Origin: Aureimonas phyllosphaerae
Lineage (GTDB): Bacteria > Pseudomonadota > Alphaproteobacteria > Rhizobiales > Rhizobiaceae
Assembly: GCF_900113065.1 (NCBI RefSeq)
Contig: NZ_FOOA01000003.1
Span: 1-64,000, forward strand
Length of the DNA: 64,000 nucleotides
Direction: 5' to 3'
Part shown: positions 17,507 to 25,538 of the stretch, one piece after another
How the letters are laid out: each line of letters starts with the position of its first letter
Numbering within the stretch: the stretch's first letter is position 1
Notes under the pieces: model-generated
Seen by the model: the letters and a program-made list of their open reading frames with translations, nothing else
Databases searched by the model: none
What the model was told of the DNA's origin: nothing
Made by a program: the position numbers and the translations under genes

Positions 17507-18300
17507 GCCTGGCACCTCCTCCTGTCCGCCGCCCTCGTCCCGGAGTGACCGGCCTTCTGACGCTGGGGCTCTGGGCAGTCGGCGGCGTCGCCCTTCTGGT
17601 CTATCTCGTCCGGGCCTGGAACCCAGACCTCATCGCGACCTACGGTCCGGTGTACCTTAGGGGCCTCTGGACGACGCTGACGATCGTCACCCTGTCCTAC
17701 GTGCTCGGGGCAGTCCTATCCGTGCCGATCGCGGCGGGCCGCATGGCTCGGAACGGGCTCGCGCGCGGCGCCGCGTTCTCATACGTCTCGTTCTTCCGCG
17801 GCACGCCGCTGATCGCGCAGGTCTTTTTGATCTACTACGGCTTCGGCACGTTCCGGTCAGCTTTCGAGATGGTTGGCCTCTGGTGGTTCTTCCGAGACGC
17901 CTGGTATTGCGCGATCTTCGCGCTCTCTCTCAACACGGCCGCCTACCAAGCTGAAATCCTGCGCGGCGCGATCCAGAGCGTGGCGCAAGGACAGTGGGAG
18001 GGCGCCCGGGCGCTCGCCCTACCCCGCAGCGTCACGATCCGACGCGTGATCGCACCGCAGGCGATGATCGTCGCCCTGCGACCCTACGCGAACGAGTTCA
18101 TCCTCATGGTCAAGGCGTCGGCGATCGTCGCGATCATCAGCGTGTTCGATCTGTTCGGCGAAACGCGCCGCGCGTTCTCGCGCAGCTTCGATATCCAGAC
18201 CTATGTCTGGGCCGCGATCTTCTATCTCGCGCTCGTCGAGATCGTCCGTCGCCTTACCAACCTTGCCGAGTCGCGGCTGACGAGGCACCTCCAGCGCTGA
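17503..18300 (+). CDS. Polar amino-acid ABC transporter permease 2 (HisM/OccM-like)
   Basis: A 265-residue HisM/Q-family permease, partner of the preceding one, with a longer N-terminus. The ATPase-contact loop reads AIQSVAQGQWEGARALALPR, and SYVSFFRGTPLIAQVFLIYY marks the family's conserved first half. The ATG lies inside the upstream stop (ATGA). The usual fourth gene of this system, the HisP/GlnQ-type ATPase, does not follow; the next gene is an oppositely oriented TetR regulator. The importer must borrow an ATPase encoded elsewhere or be inactive. Confidence 0.9.
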   Translation: MSLAPPPVRRPRPGVTGLLTLGLWAVGGVALLVYLVRAWNPDLIATYGPVYLRGLWTTLTIVTLSYVLGAVLSVPIAAGRMARNGLARGAAFSYVSFFRGTPLIAQVFLIYYGFGTFRSAFEMVGLWWFFRDAWYCAIFALSLNTAAYQAEILRGAIQSVAQGQWEGARALALPRSVTIRRVIAPQAMIVALRPYANEFILMVKASAIVAIISVFDLFGETRRAFSRSFDIQTYVWAAIFYLALVEIVRRLTNLAESRLTRHLQR

Positions 18301-18328
18301 CACTGGAGAAGCGCTGCGGCCCCTTGGC

Positions 18329-19120
18329 CTAAGTGGCTGGTGCGGCTCCTCTCAGAAAGAGATCCACGGCATACTGGGTGCGGAGCGCAATGGCATCCGC
18401 CCCATCCGTCTTGGGGACGCCGTAGATGCTGGCACGGATATCGCCGCCGCAGATCGCCTGGACGAACTGGTTGGCAAGGAACTCCGGTGGCATGTCGCGA
18501 ACTTCTCCACGTTCGCAAGCCCGGGCGAAGACGTTCGTCAAAGCGACGATGATCGGTCGCAGGACACGGCTCTCCGAGTAGTCCGCCAGTTCGGGATGCC
18601 GATGCCCCTCGGCAGCGAGAAGCCGAAAGAGCGAGATCGTCCGCGGGGCGAACGTGTTGGTTCGCAGCCAGACGGCGATCTGGGGAAGGACCTCCGCAAT
18701 CGGGCCTGTCTGTGTCTCCAGAACCCGCAAGGCGTCGTAGTTGAACAGAATCTGGTGGTGCAGCGCCGCCTCGAACAGACGCTGCTTGGACGGAAACCGA
18801 TCGTAGAGCGTCCGCTTCGACGTGCGGGCCTCGGCTGCGACCGAATCCATGCTCGTCGCACTGTAACCGGCTTCGAGGAACTGGCGGAAGGCAATTTCGA
18901 GGATCGTATGCGATAGACCGGCCGCGGCAGTTTTGGTCGGGCGTCCGCGCCGCCGCTCGGCTCCCACGGTCTGGTTCGGCCCGTCGCCGACACTGTGATG
19001 CGTCGTTTCTCCCCCGTCCACCAAGCTGCCTTTCCCGCTCGAATTGAAACGCCGATCAACTTCTCGCCACGCCCGTTCCCGAATTTCGGATACGAGGCCT
19101 TGCGTCCTCTCCGTGATCAT
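18329..19120 (-). CDS. TetR/AcrR-family transcriptional regulator
   Basis: Up to 263 residues. The TetR DNA-binding domain occupies about residues 68-115 (ILEIAFRQFLEAGYSATSMD, then AEARTSKRTLYDRFPSKQRL), followed by a helical ligand-binding region ending in LRTQYAVDLFLRGA. The N-terminal 60 residues before the domain are longer than usual; a GTG-type start closer to the RRRGRP motif is possible. It is divergent from a 3-hydroxyisobutyrate-dehydrogenase-like gene, with an 84-base shared promoter region containing inverted repeats, so it probably controls that gene and itself. The ligand is unknown. Confidence 0.86.
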   Translation of the reverse strand: MITERTQGLVSEIRERAWREVDRRFNSSGKGSLVDGGETTHHSVGDGPNQTVGAERRRGRPTKTAAAGLSHTILEIAFRQFLEAGYSATSMDSVAAEARTSKRTLYDRFPSKQRLFEAALHHQILFNYDALRVLETQTGPIAEVLPQIAVWLRTNTFAPRTISLFRLLAAEGHRHPELADYSESRVLRPIIVALTNVFARACERGEVRDMPPEFLANQFVQAICGGDIRASIYGVPKTDGADAIALRTQYAVDLFLRGAAPAT

Positions 19121-19143
19121 TCTCTACCCGTCTGCGATCAGGC

Positions 19144-19165
19144 AGCTGAACACTGTTGTACAGCT
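19144..19165. promoter_or_regulatory. Nested inverted repeats in the TetR / dehydrogenase divergent promoter
   Basis: AGCTG (19144-19148) and CAGCT (19161-19165) frame two smaller exact dyads, AACA-C-TGTT (19149-19157) and CTGT-TGT-ACAG (19153-19163). The cluster lies midway between the divergent starts, where a TetR dimer would repress both genes. It is a prediction from position and symmetry only. Confidence 0.4.
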
Positions 19166-19204
19166 AAACTTTTCGCAGTGTTCGGCAAACGGAGGGACGT
19201 TCGA

Positions 19205-20071
19205 ATGGTTGCAACCAGCTTCATCGGCATGGGTGTCATGGGCTTCCCTATGGCCGGCCATCTGGCGGCGAAGGGTCACGACGTCACCGTGTACAACCGT
19301 AGCGCCGGCAAGGCCGATGCGTGGGTCGGGAAGCACGGCGGCCGGAGCGCATCGACACCGCGCGAAGCGGCACATGAGGCCGACATCGTCTTCGTCTGCG
19401 TCGGCAACGACGACGACGTGCGCTCCGTCATCTACGGCGAGGACGGGGCCATGGCCGGCATGAAGGCCGGAGCGATCCTCGTCGACCACACGACGGCGTC
19501 CGCCGAACTCGCCCGCGAACTGGAGACGGGCCTGCGCGACAAGGGCCTCCGCTTCCTCGACGCGCCGGTATCCGGCGGACAGGCAGGCGCGGAAAACGGC
19601 GTCCTCACCGTGATGGTCGGTGGCGAGGCCGACACGTTCGAGGCGGCGCGCCCGGTCATCGAGGCCTACTCGCGAATGATCGGCCTGATGGGGCCGGCGG
19701 GCTCCGGCCAGCTGACCAAGATGATGAACCAGATCTGCATCGCGGGCCTCGTGCAGGGGCTGTCGGAAGCCGTGCATTTCGGCCAGCGGGCCGGTCTCGA
19801 CATCTCCAAGGTCGTCGAGGTGATCTCCAAGGGCGCGGCGGGCTCCTGGCAGATGGAGAACCGCCACAAGACGATGGACGAAGGCCGCTACGACTTCGGC
19901 TTCGCGGTCGAATGGATGCGCAAGGACCTCGGCATCTGCCTCGCCGAGGCCAAGCGCAACGGCGCCTCACTCCCTGCGACTGCGCTGATCGACCAGTTCT
20001 ACGCCGAGGTCGAAGCCATGGGCGGCAAGCGCTGGGACACGTCCTCGCTGCTCGCGCGCCTCAACCGCTGA
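19205..20071 (+). CDS. NAD(P)-dependent beta-hydroxyacid dehydrogenase (3-hydroxyisobutyrate dehydrogenase family)
   Basis: A 288-residue enzyme. The Rossmann motif is FIGMGVMGFPMAGHL (residues 6-20), the substrate signature is DAPVSGGQAGAENG, and the catalytic Lys sits in GQLTKMMNQI. The C-terminal helical domain ends with the usual MGGKRWDTSSLLARL. Members oxidise 3-hydroxyisobutyrate, tartronate semialdehyde or related beta-hydroxyacids. The presence of GAENGVLTVMVGG and GRYDFGFAVEWMRKDL also suits the glyoxylate/succinic semialdehyde reductase subgroup, so the substrate is open. The ATG has GGAGGG nearby and belongs to a single-gene unit divergent from the TetR gene. Confidence 0.88.
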   Translation: MVATSFIGMGVMGFPMAGHLAAKGHDVTVYNRSAGKADAWVGKHGGRSASTPREAAHEADIVFVCVGNDDDVRSVIYGEDGAMAGMKAGAILVDHTTASAELARELETGLRDKGLRFLDAPVSGGQAGAENGVLTVMVGGEADTFEAARPVIEAYSRMIGLMGPAGSGQLTKMMNQICIAGLVQGLSEAVHFGQRAGLDISKVVEVISKGAAGSWQMENRHKTMDEGRYDFGFAVEWMRKDLGICLAEAKRNGASLPATALIDQFYAEVEAMGGKRWDTSSLLARLNR

Positions 20072-20093
20072 AACGTCCGGCCGGCGGGAGGGG

Positions 20094-20579
20094 TCAGCTC
20101 TCCCGCTGGTCCTTGTCCAGCACGAGATAATCGAGCGGAAGCTCGGTCGTGTACTTAATCTGCTCCATCGCGAACGCCGAGGAGACGTCGCGGATCTCGA
20201 TCCTGGCGATCAGCCGCTTGTAGAACGAATCGTAGGCCGCGATGTCGGGCACGACGACACGCAGGAGATAATCGACGTCGCCGCTCATGCGGTAGAACTC
20301 GATGACCTCAGGAAACTCCTGAACCACCTCGGAAAAGCGCTTCAGCCATTCCACCGAGTGAGAACCGGTCCGCACCGACACAAAGACCGTCACCCGCGCG
20401 TTGACCTTGACCGGATCGAGGACCGCGACGCGCCGGACGATGACGCCTTCCTCCTCCAGCTTCTGGATGCGGCGCCAGCACGGCGTCGTGGACAGCCCGA
20501 CGCGCTTTGCGACGTCGGCGACCGCCAGCGTCGCATCTTCCTGCAGGAGCCGAAGAATCTTCTTGTCGAGCCTGTCCAA
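20094..20579 (-). CDS. Lrp/AsnC-family transcriptional regulator
   Basis: A 161-residue AsnC-type regulator. The N-terminal helix-turn-helix is within VADVAKRVGLSTTPCWRRIQ (residues 20-39) and the C-terminal RAM domain covers residues 65-150 with the usual GDVDYLLRVVVPDIAAYDSF strand-helix. Such proteins sense amino acids and form octamers. The start is TTG at 20579, preceded by AAGGGG; no better ATG or GTG is available in frame. It lies tail-to-tail with the hydroxyacid dehydrogenase gene and head-to-head with the histidine kinase gene. Its target is unknown. Confidence 0.9.
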   Translation of the reverse strand: MDRLDKKILRLLQEDATLAVADVAKRVGLSTTPCWRRIQKLEEEGVIVRRVAVLDPVKVNARVTVFVSVRTGSHSVEWLKRFSEVVQEFPEVIEFYRMSGDVDYLLRVVVPDIAAYDSFYKRLIARIEIRDVSSAFAMEQIKYTTELPLDYLVLDKDQRES

Positions 20580-20739
20580 GCCGTTTCCCCTTCCGGGCAG
20601 ACCGAGGCGTCCGGCGACCCCTCGCCGCCATCTTGCCGTCGATCCACGATCTTTCGAGGTTTCTTAAGCCAATTCTTTAAGTTTTCCGCAACAGGATGAT
20701 GCCGAACGACTGCATGCAACCCTTGCCCGAACCGTTTCG

Positions 20740-22248
20740 ATGTCGCTTGCCGCCCCGCCATCCCTGGACAAGTCAAGCATGCCCCGAGGCGGAGCGGGCG
20801 GCCAGCGCGTGGAACTGGCGCGCACGCTACGCCGGACGCGCGACCAGCTGATCTCGGCCGATGGCATGCCGCCGCGAATCGAACTGGAGCTTTTGCGCCA
20901 GCACGTTCCCCAGTTCTCGGCCGGCCTGCCGATTCTGGCGATCATCGTCGGTGCCGCCGGCGCCCTCTTCGCGCTCGCCGATCTGCCGGTGATGATCGCC
21001 TGGGTCTGCCTCAATCTCCTGACGGCCCTGCCGCTGCTCGTGATGCTGCGCGCCTTCGAGAAGACAGCCCCGTCGATGGTCGCGGCCTTCTCGTGGCGTC
21101 GGCGCTTCCAGGCCTGTCACGTCGTTCTCGGCGTGCCCTGGGCGATCCTGATGCTGTGGCCGACCTGCAAGGCCTGCGGCTTCGAGGCGCTCGATGCGGT
21201 CCGCCTCGCGGTGGCGGTCGCGGCGATCGCGACCCTCGCGCTGATCGGCGCGAGTCTCAAGGGCGTCGTACTCTGGAGCTTCGGGCCGCTGGCCCTCGCC
21301 GCCGCCTATCTCACCTCGACCACCGACGACCCGTCGCGCATGGCTCTCCATGGCGTCCTGCTGGCCGCCGTTCCGTTCTTCGCGGTGGTGTCCAGCCGGT
21401 TGCGTGCGTCGAAGGTGGATCGCATCCGCCACCGCACGGAGCGCGACCAGTTCACCTTCGAGATCGAGGCGGCGCGGATCGCGTCCGATCAGGCCCGCCA
21501 ACGCGCGGAGGAAGCGAACCTTGCCAAATCGCAATTCCTGGCAACGATGAGCCACGAATTGCGTACGCCGCTCAATGCGATCCTCGGGTTTTCCGAAGTG
21601 ATCAGTGAAGAGATTCTCGGCCCCGTCGGCAACGACACGTATCGCGACTATGCACGCGACATCCATAATTCGGGACAGCACCTTCTCGACCTCATCAACG
21701 AAATCCTCGACCTTTCGCGCGTCGAGGCCGGTCGCTACACGCTGAACGAGGAGGCCGTGAGTCTCGTCGCGATCGCCAAGGCCGCCATCGGCTTCGTGCA
21801 GATGAAGGCCGACACCAAGCGGATCGAGATTCGCGCCGAGTTCGAGCCGGACCTGCCGCAGCTCTGGGGCGACCCGCGCTCGCTTCGGCAGGTGATTCTC
21901 AATCTCCTGTCGAACGCCGTGAAGTTCACGCCGCCGAAGGGGCACATTCTCGTGCGGGTCGGCTGGACGGCAGGCGGCGGGCAATACGTGTCCGTGCGTG
22001 ACAACGGCCCGGGGATTCCGAAGGAGGAGATGCCGCTCGTCCTGTCCTCGTTCGGCCAGGGAACCAACGCCATCAAGAGCGCCGAGCAGGGCACGGGCCT
22101 CGGCCTGCCCATCGTTCAGGCGCTGGTCAGCCTGCACAACGGCTCGTTCGAGTTGAGTTCCGCACCCGGTCAGGGAACCGAAGCGCTCGCCACGTTCCCC
22201 CATGCGCGCGTTCTCGAAGTCATGCCGGCGCTGAGCGATCTGTCCTAG
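20740..22248 (+). CDS. Membrane sensor histidine kinase
   Basis: A 502-residue kinase. Residues 60-230 hold about six hydrophobic segments without a large periplasmic loop, then a coiled coil (EIEAARIASDQARQRAEEA) leads to the HisKA domain with phospho-His in ATMSHELRTPLNAILGFSEV. The ATPase domain shows the N box LLSNAVKF, G1 DNGPGIP and G2 GTGLGLPIVQA. The HisKA motif resembles the alphaproteobacterial PleC/DivJ/PdhS group, so cell-cycle or CtrA-related signalling is possible. No response regulator gene is adjacent. It has its own promoter region, divergent from the AsnC-type gene. Confidence 0.9.
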   Translation: MSLAAPPSLDKSSMPRGGAGGQRVELARTLRRTRDQLISADGMPPRIELELLRQHVPQFSAGLPILAIIVGAAGALFALADLPVMIAWVCLNLLTALPLLVMLRAFEKTAPSMVAAFSWRRRFQACHVVLGVPWAILMLWPTCKACGFEALDAVRLAVAVAAIATLALIGASLKGVVLWSFGPLALAAAYLTSTTDDPSRMALHGVLLAAVPFFAVVSSRLRASKVDRIRHRTERDQFTFEIEAARIASDQARQRAEEANLAKSQFLATMSHELRTPLNAILGFSEVISEEILGPVGNDTYRDYARDIHNSGQHLLDLINEILDLSRVEAGRYTLNEEAVSLVAIAKAAIGFVQMKADTKRIEIRAEFEPDLPQLWGDPRSLRQVILNLLSNAVKFTPPKGHILVRVGWTAGGGQYVSVRDNGPGIPKEEMPLVLSSFGQGTNAIKSAEQGTGLGLPIVQALVSLHNGSFELSSAPGQGTEALATFPHARVLEVMPALSDLS

Positions 22249-22318
22249 CGGCGCGGAGCGAACACGTCGCAGCGAGGCGACGTTGCGGTGCGTCTGGCGC
22301 CGCCATATCTCCTTCCCC

Positions 22319-22510
22319 ATGACATCGATGTCCGCGCCTCTCGCCTCCCCTTGCGTTCGCGTCTGCGCCCTCGATGCCGCCGGCGCTCTATGCATCGGCT
22401 GCGGGCGCACGATCGAGGAGATCGCCGGCTGGTCCGGCATGTCCGAGGAAGGGCGCTTGGCCGTCATGGGCGAACTCGACGAGCGCCTGCGTCAGGTAGA
22501 GGCGCTTTGA
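22319..22510 (+). CDS. DUF1289 small cysteine-rich protein
   Basis: A 63-residue protein of the DUF1289 family. Four cysteines are arranged as SPCVRVCALD and ALCIGCGRTIEE, a likely zinc or iron-sulfur site, followed by the conserved EEIAGWSGMSEEGRLAVM helix. Function is not known to me. The ATG at 22319 gives the family length; an in-frame TTG at 22283 would add 12 residues. The stop lies one base before the start of the aspartic protease gene, so they form an operon. Confidence 0.85.
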   Translation: MTSMSAPLASPCVRVCALDAAGALCIGCGRTIEEIAGWSGMSEEGRLAVMGELDERLRQVEAL

Positions 22511-22511
22511 G

Positions 22512-23213
22512 ATGCGGTCCGGCACCCTACTCGTGGTCCTGTTGGCGGTCGTCGGCCTAGCACTCTCGGCGCTGACCTTCGGCGGCGGCGAGGTGCTCGG
22601 CCTTCGGGACGATGCGTTTGCCTCGTTGGTCTACATGGGCCTCTGGATCACGCTTCTCGGCTCCGGTCTCCTCGTGGCCTTTCGCGGACGGTGGGGTGAA
22701 GCTGCTCGCAGCGCGGCGATCTGGATCGCCGCATTCGCGGTGCTGATCGCGGCGTATGCGTTCGGTCCCGAGCTTCGCACGGTCGGTGATCGGATGATGG
22801 CGGTGCTCGTGCCCGGTCGCACGGCGACCCTCAGTGGCGCCGACGGTCAGGTGATGGTGGCGCGCGGAGACGGTAGCCATTTCGCACTCGACGCCGAGGT
22901 GAACGGCCGGCGCGTTCCGTTCCTCGTCGATACGGGAGCGAGCGTCATCGCCCTCGACCCGGACACGGCGGCGGCGATCGGCATCGATCCGGCGAGCCTT
23001 CGATACACGGCACGCATCCGGACCGCGAACGGAGACACCGTGGCCGCGCCCGTCACGCTCGACAGTGTTCGCGTCGGCAACATCGAGCGGCGGCGCGTCC
23101 CGGCCGTCGTGACCCAGGGCGACGGGATCGGCGTCAATCTCCTCGGCATGAGCTTTCTCGGCACGCTGTCGTCGCTCGACTTCCGCGGCGACCGGCTGGT
23201 GCTTTCGGACTGA
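22512..23213 (+). CDS. Membrane-anchored retropepsin-like aspartic protease (TIGR02281 type)
   Basis: A 233-residue protein. Three N-terminal hydrophobic segments (residues 5-22, 40-56 and 66-82) anchor a periplasmic or cytosolic retropepsin-like domain at residues 110-233, with the catalytic motif FLVDTGAS and the hydrophobic LLGMSFL preceding the last strands. Clan AA single-motif proteases act as dimers. This family is common in alphaproteobacteria; substrates are not known to me. It is coupled to the DUF1289 gene upstream. Confidence 0.88.
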   Translation: MRSGTLLVVLLAVVGLALSALTFGGGEVLGLRDDAFASLVYMGLWITLLGSGLLVAFRGRWGEAARSAAIWIAAFAVLIAAYAFGPELRTVGDRMMAVLVPGRTATLSGADGQVMVARGDGSHFALDAEVNGRRVPFLVDTGASVIALDPDTAAAIGIDPASLRYTARIRTANGDTVAAPVTLDSVRVGNIERRRVPAVVTQGDGIGVNLLGMSFLGTLSSLDFRGDRLVLSD

Positions 23214-23219
23214 CGGCGA

Positions 23220-24035
23220 TCAGAACGCGCTGACCATGAAGCGAAGCGCCACCGTCAGCAGGAAGAGACCGAACCCCACCTCCAACTGACGCCTGGTCAG
23301 GCGGTGCGCCAGCGTCGCACCAAGCTTCACGGTCGGCATCGACATCGGGATCAGGATCGCAAGGGCGGCAAGACTGACATTGCCGAGGCTGAGCGGGGGG
23401 AGGTCCGGGTGCCCCCAGCCGCCGACGATGAAGGGCACGATGCCGGGGATCGCGATCAGGACGCCGACACCCGCGGATGTCGCGACCGCCTGATGCATTG
23501 GACGGCCGTAGAGCGTCATGAACGTGTTGTTCAGCACCCCGCCGCCGATCCCCATGATCGCCGACAGGCCACCGATCAGCAGTCCCGCCACCGTGCGTCC
23601 GACACGGCCCGGCAGGTCGCTGCCGAGCACGAAGGGCAGCTTGCCGATCAGCATGCGCAGCCCGAGCACGAGAGCGATGGCGGCAAAGATTGCGGCCAGC
23701 ACGTCGGACGGCAGAAGGTTGGCGATGGCGCCGCCAAGAATTGCACCCAGCGGCACCGTGATCAGCCACTGCTTCAGCAACACCAGGTCGACGGCGCCGC
23801 GTGCCATATGGGCACGAAGCGAGCGGATCGACGTCGGGATGATCAGCGCGAGCGACGTGCCCACCGCGACCTGCATCCGCACGCCGGACGCGACATCGAG
23901 CGTCGTCAGCACCTGATAAAGGACCGGGACCGTGACGGCGCCGCCGCCGATCCCTAAAAGGCCCGCGAGGAAGCCGGACAGGAGGGCGCCCGCAGCGAGC
24001 AGGGCCGCAAGCGTCCCGATTTCCGCCCAATCCAT
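23220..24035 (-). CDS. TauE/SafE-family anion exporter (TSUP)
   Basis: A 271-residue membrane protein with about eight hydrophobic segments in two repeats. The first repeat has the signature GLLGIGGGAVTVPVLYQVL and the second has GGLSAIMGIGGGVLNNTFM, both diagnostic of TauE/SafE. Members export sulfite, sulfoacetate or related organosulfur anions. No sulfonate-catabolism gene is adjacent, so the substrate is open. It ends convergently six bases from the aspartic protease gene. Confidence 0.9.
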   Translation of the reverse strand: MDWAEIGTLAALLAAGALLSGFLAGLLGIGGGAVTVPVLYQVLTTLDVASGVRMQVAVGTSLALIIPTSIRSLRAHMARGAVDLVLLKQWLITVPLGAILGGAIANLLPSDVLAAIFAAIALVLGLRMLIGKLPFVLGSDLPGRVGRTVAGLLIGGLSAIMGIGGGVLNNTFMTLYGRPMHQAVATSAGVGVLIAIPGIVPFIVGGWGHPDLPPLSLGNVSLAALAILIPMSMPTVKLGATLAHRLTRRQLEVGFGLFLLTVALRFMVSAF

Positions 24036-24053
24036 TGCAGAAGGTCCTCGCCG

Positions 24054-25052
24054 TCAGGCCGCAGCCGCGTTTGCAGGATCGAGCTGCACCTCGGCAAAGG
24101 CGTCGCGAAGAAGTTCCGGCGTCGCTCCCGGACGGACCGCTCGTTCCGACAGGATCTGACGCCAACGACGAGCGCCCGGCAGGCCGGTGAACAGCCCGAT
24201 CATGTGGCGCGTGACGTTCGACAGGCGGCCGCCGGCGGCCATGTGCCGCTCGGCATAGGCCGCCATCGCGTCGATCAAGGCGGGGTAGTCGACCGGGACC
24301 GGCGGCTCGCCATGGCAAAGCTCGCCGACGCGTGCGAGTTCGGACGGTGTCTGGTAAGCGCCCCGCCCCATCATCACGCCATCGACGCGGTTCAGATGCG
24401 ATGCCGCGGCCTCGGTCGTCGCGAGCCCCCCGTTGAGGCCGACGAACATCTCGGGCAGTCGCTGCTTCAGCCGATAGACGCGCTCGTAGTCGAGCGGCGG
24501 TATCTCGCGGTTCTCTTTGGGGCTCAGCCCCTGCAGCCACGCCTTGCGCGCGTGAACCCAGATCGCCGAGACGCCGGCTTCCACGGCCCGGTCGGCCAAC
24601 ACATCGAGCGCGGGCTCCGGGTCCTGCTCGTCGACGCCGATCCGACATTTCACCGTGACCGGGATTGCGACCGCCTCGCGCATCGCGGCGAGGCAGCGTC
24701 CGACGAGGTCGGGATCGCGCATCAGGCAGGCACCGAAGGCACCTGACTGAACCCGGTCCGATGGGCAGCCGACATTCAGGTTAATCTCATCGTAGCCAAA
24801 GGCTTCACCGATCCGTGCGGCTTCCGCGAGCTTGGCCGGATCGGACCCGCCGATCTGGAGCGCGAGCGGGTGTTCGGCGGCATCGAAGCCGAGAAGCCGG
24901 TCCCGGTCACCGTGCAGGATCGCATCGGCGACCACCATCTCGGTGTAGAGAAGCGCGCGGGGCGCCAGCTGCCGGTGCAGGTAGCGACAATGACGATCGG
25001 TCCAGTCGATCATCGGCGCGACGGCGAACCGGACGGGGAGATAGGGGCGCAT
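24054..25052 (-). CDS. dusA: tRNA-dihydrouridine(20/20a) synthase
   Basis: A 332-residue flavoenzyme that reduces uridines in the tRNA D-loop. The opening [20 protein letters not shown] and the catalytic Cys in [19 protein letters not shown] are those of DusA, the [10 protein letters not shown] form distinguishing it from DusB and DusC. FMN-binding segments [11 protein letters not shown] and [10 protein letters not shown] are present. It is 19 bases downstream of the TauE gene on the same strand end and divergent from acpXL. Confidence 0.94.
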   Translation of the reverse strand: MRPYLPVRFAVAPMIDWTDRHCRYLHRQLAPRALLYTEMVVADAILHGDRDRLLGFDAAEHPLALQIGGSDPAKLAEAARIGEAFGYDEINLNVGCPSDRVQSGAFGACLMRDPDLVGRCLAAMREAVAIPVTVKCRIGVDEQDPEPALDVLADRAVEAGVSAIWVHARKAWLQGLSPKENREIPPLDYERVYRLKQRLPEMFVGLNGGLATTEAAASHLNRVDGVMMGRGAYQTPSELARVGELCHGEPPVPVDYPALIDAMAAYAERHMAAGGRLSNVTRHMIGLFTGLPGARRWRQILSERAVRPGATPELLRDAFAEVQLDPANAAAA

Positions 25053-25178
25053 GGGGTCCGGGCCGTTTTCGCGAGCGACGGGATAAAAGAGGAGCCGGCG
25101 GGTTCGCTTTGCAAACGCTGGAGGATTGCATATAGGTTCGCCGCACGAACGATCCGACAGATTTACGAGGAAGATCCC

Positions 25179-25460
25179 TTGTCTTCAACCTTCGACCGGG
25201 TCGCCGACATCATCGCCGAGACCAGCGAGATCGACCGCGACCAGATCACCCCCGAGAGCCATACGATCGACGACCTCGGCATCGATTCGCTCGACTTCCT
25301 CGACATCGTCTTCGCGATCGACAAGGAATTCGGCATCAAGATTCCGCTCGAGAAGTGGACGCAGCAGGTCAACGAAGGCGCAGCTTCCACCGAGGAGTAC
25401 TTCGTCATGAAGAACCTCTGCGCCAAGATCGACGAGCTGCGGGCCGCCAAGGCGGTCTGA
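25179..25460 (+). CDS. acpXL: Very-long-chain acyl carrier protein AcpXL
   Basis: A 93-residue acyl carrier protein. The phosphopantetheine site is [15 protein letters not shown], and the extended C-terminus ([20 protein letters not shown]) distinguishes AcpXL from the housekeeping AcpP. AcpXL carries the C28-type hydroxyacyl chain that LpxXL places on lipid A in rhizobia and relatives. The start is TTG at 25179 with GAGGAAG upstream; no in-frame ATG exists nearer the domain. It heads an operon of the matching synthases, a dehydrogenase and the acyltransferase. Confidence 0.95.
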   Translation: MSSTFDRVADIIAETSEIDRDQITPESHTIDDLGIDSLDFLDIVFAIDKEFGIKIPLEKWTQQVNEGAASTEEYFVMKNLCAKIDELRAAKAV

Positions 25461-25538
25461 CCCGGCCGACCGCACGATCGAGCACCTATCTTCCGCGGGC
25501 GCCCGGCGCGCCCGCGCCTACCCTTGACGGAACCGACC

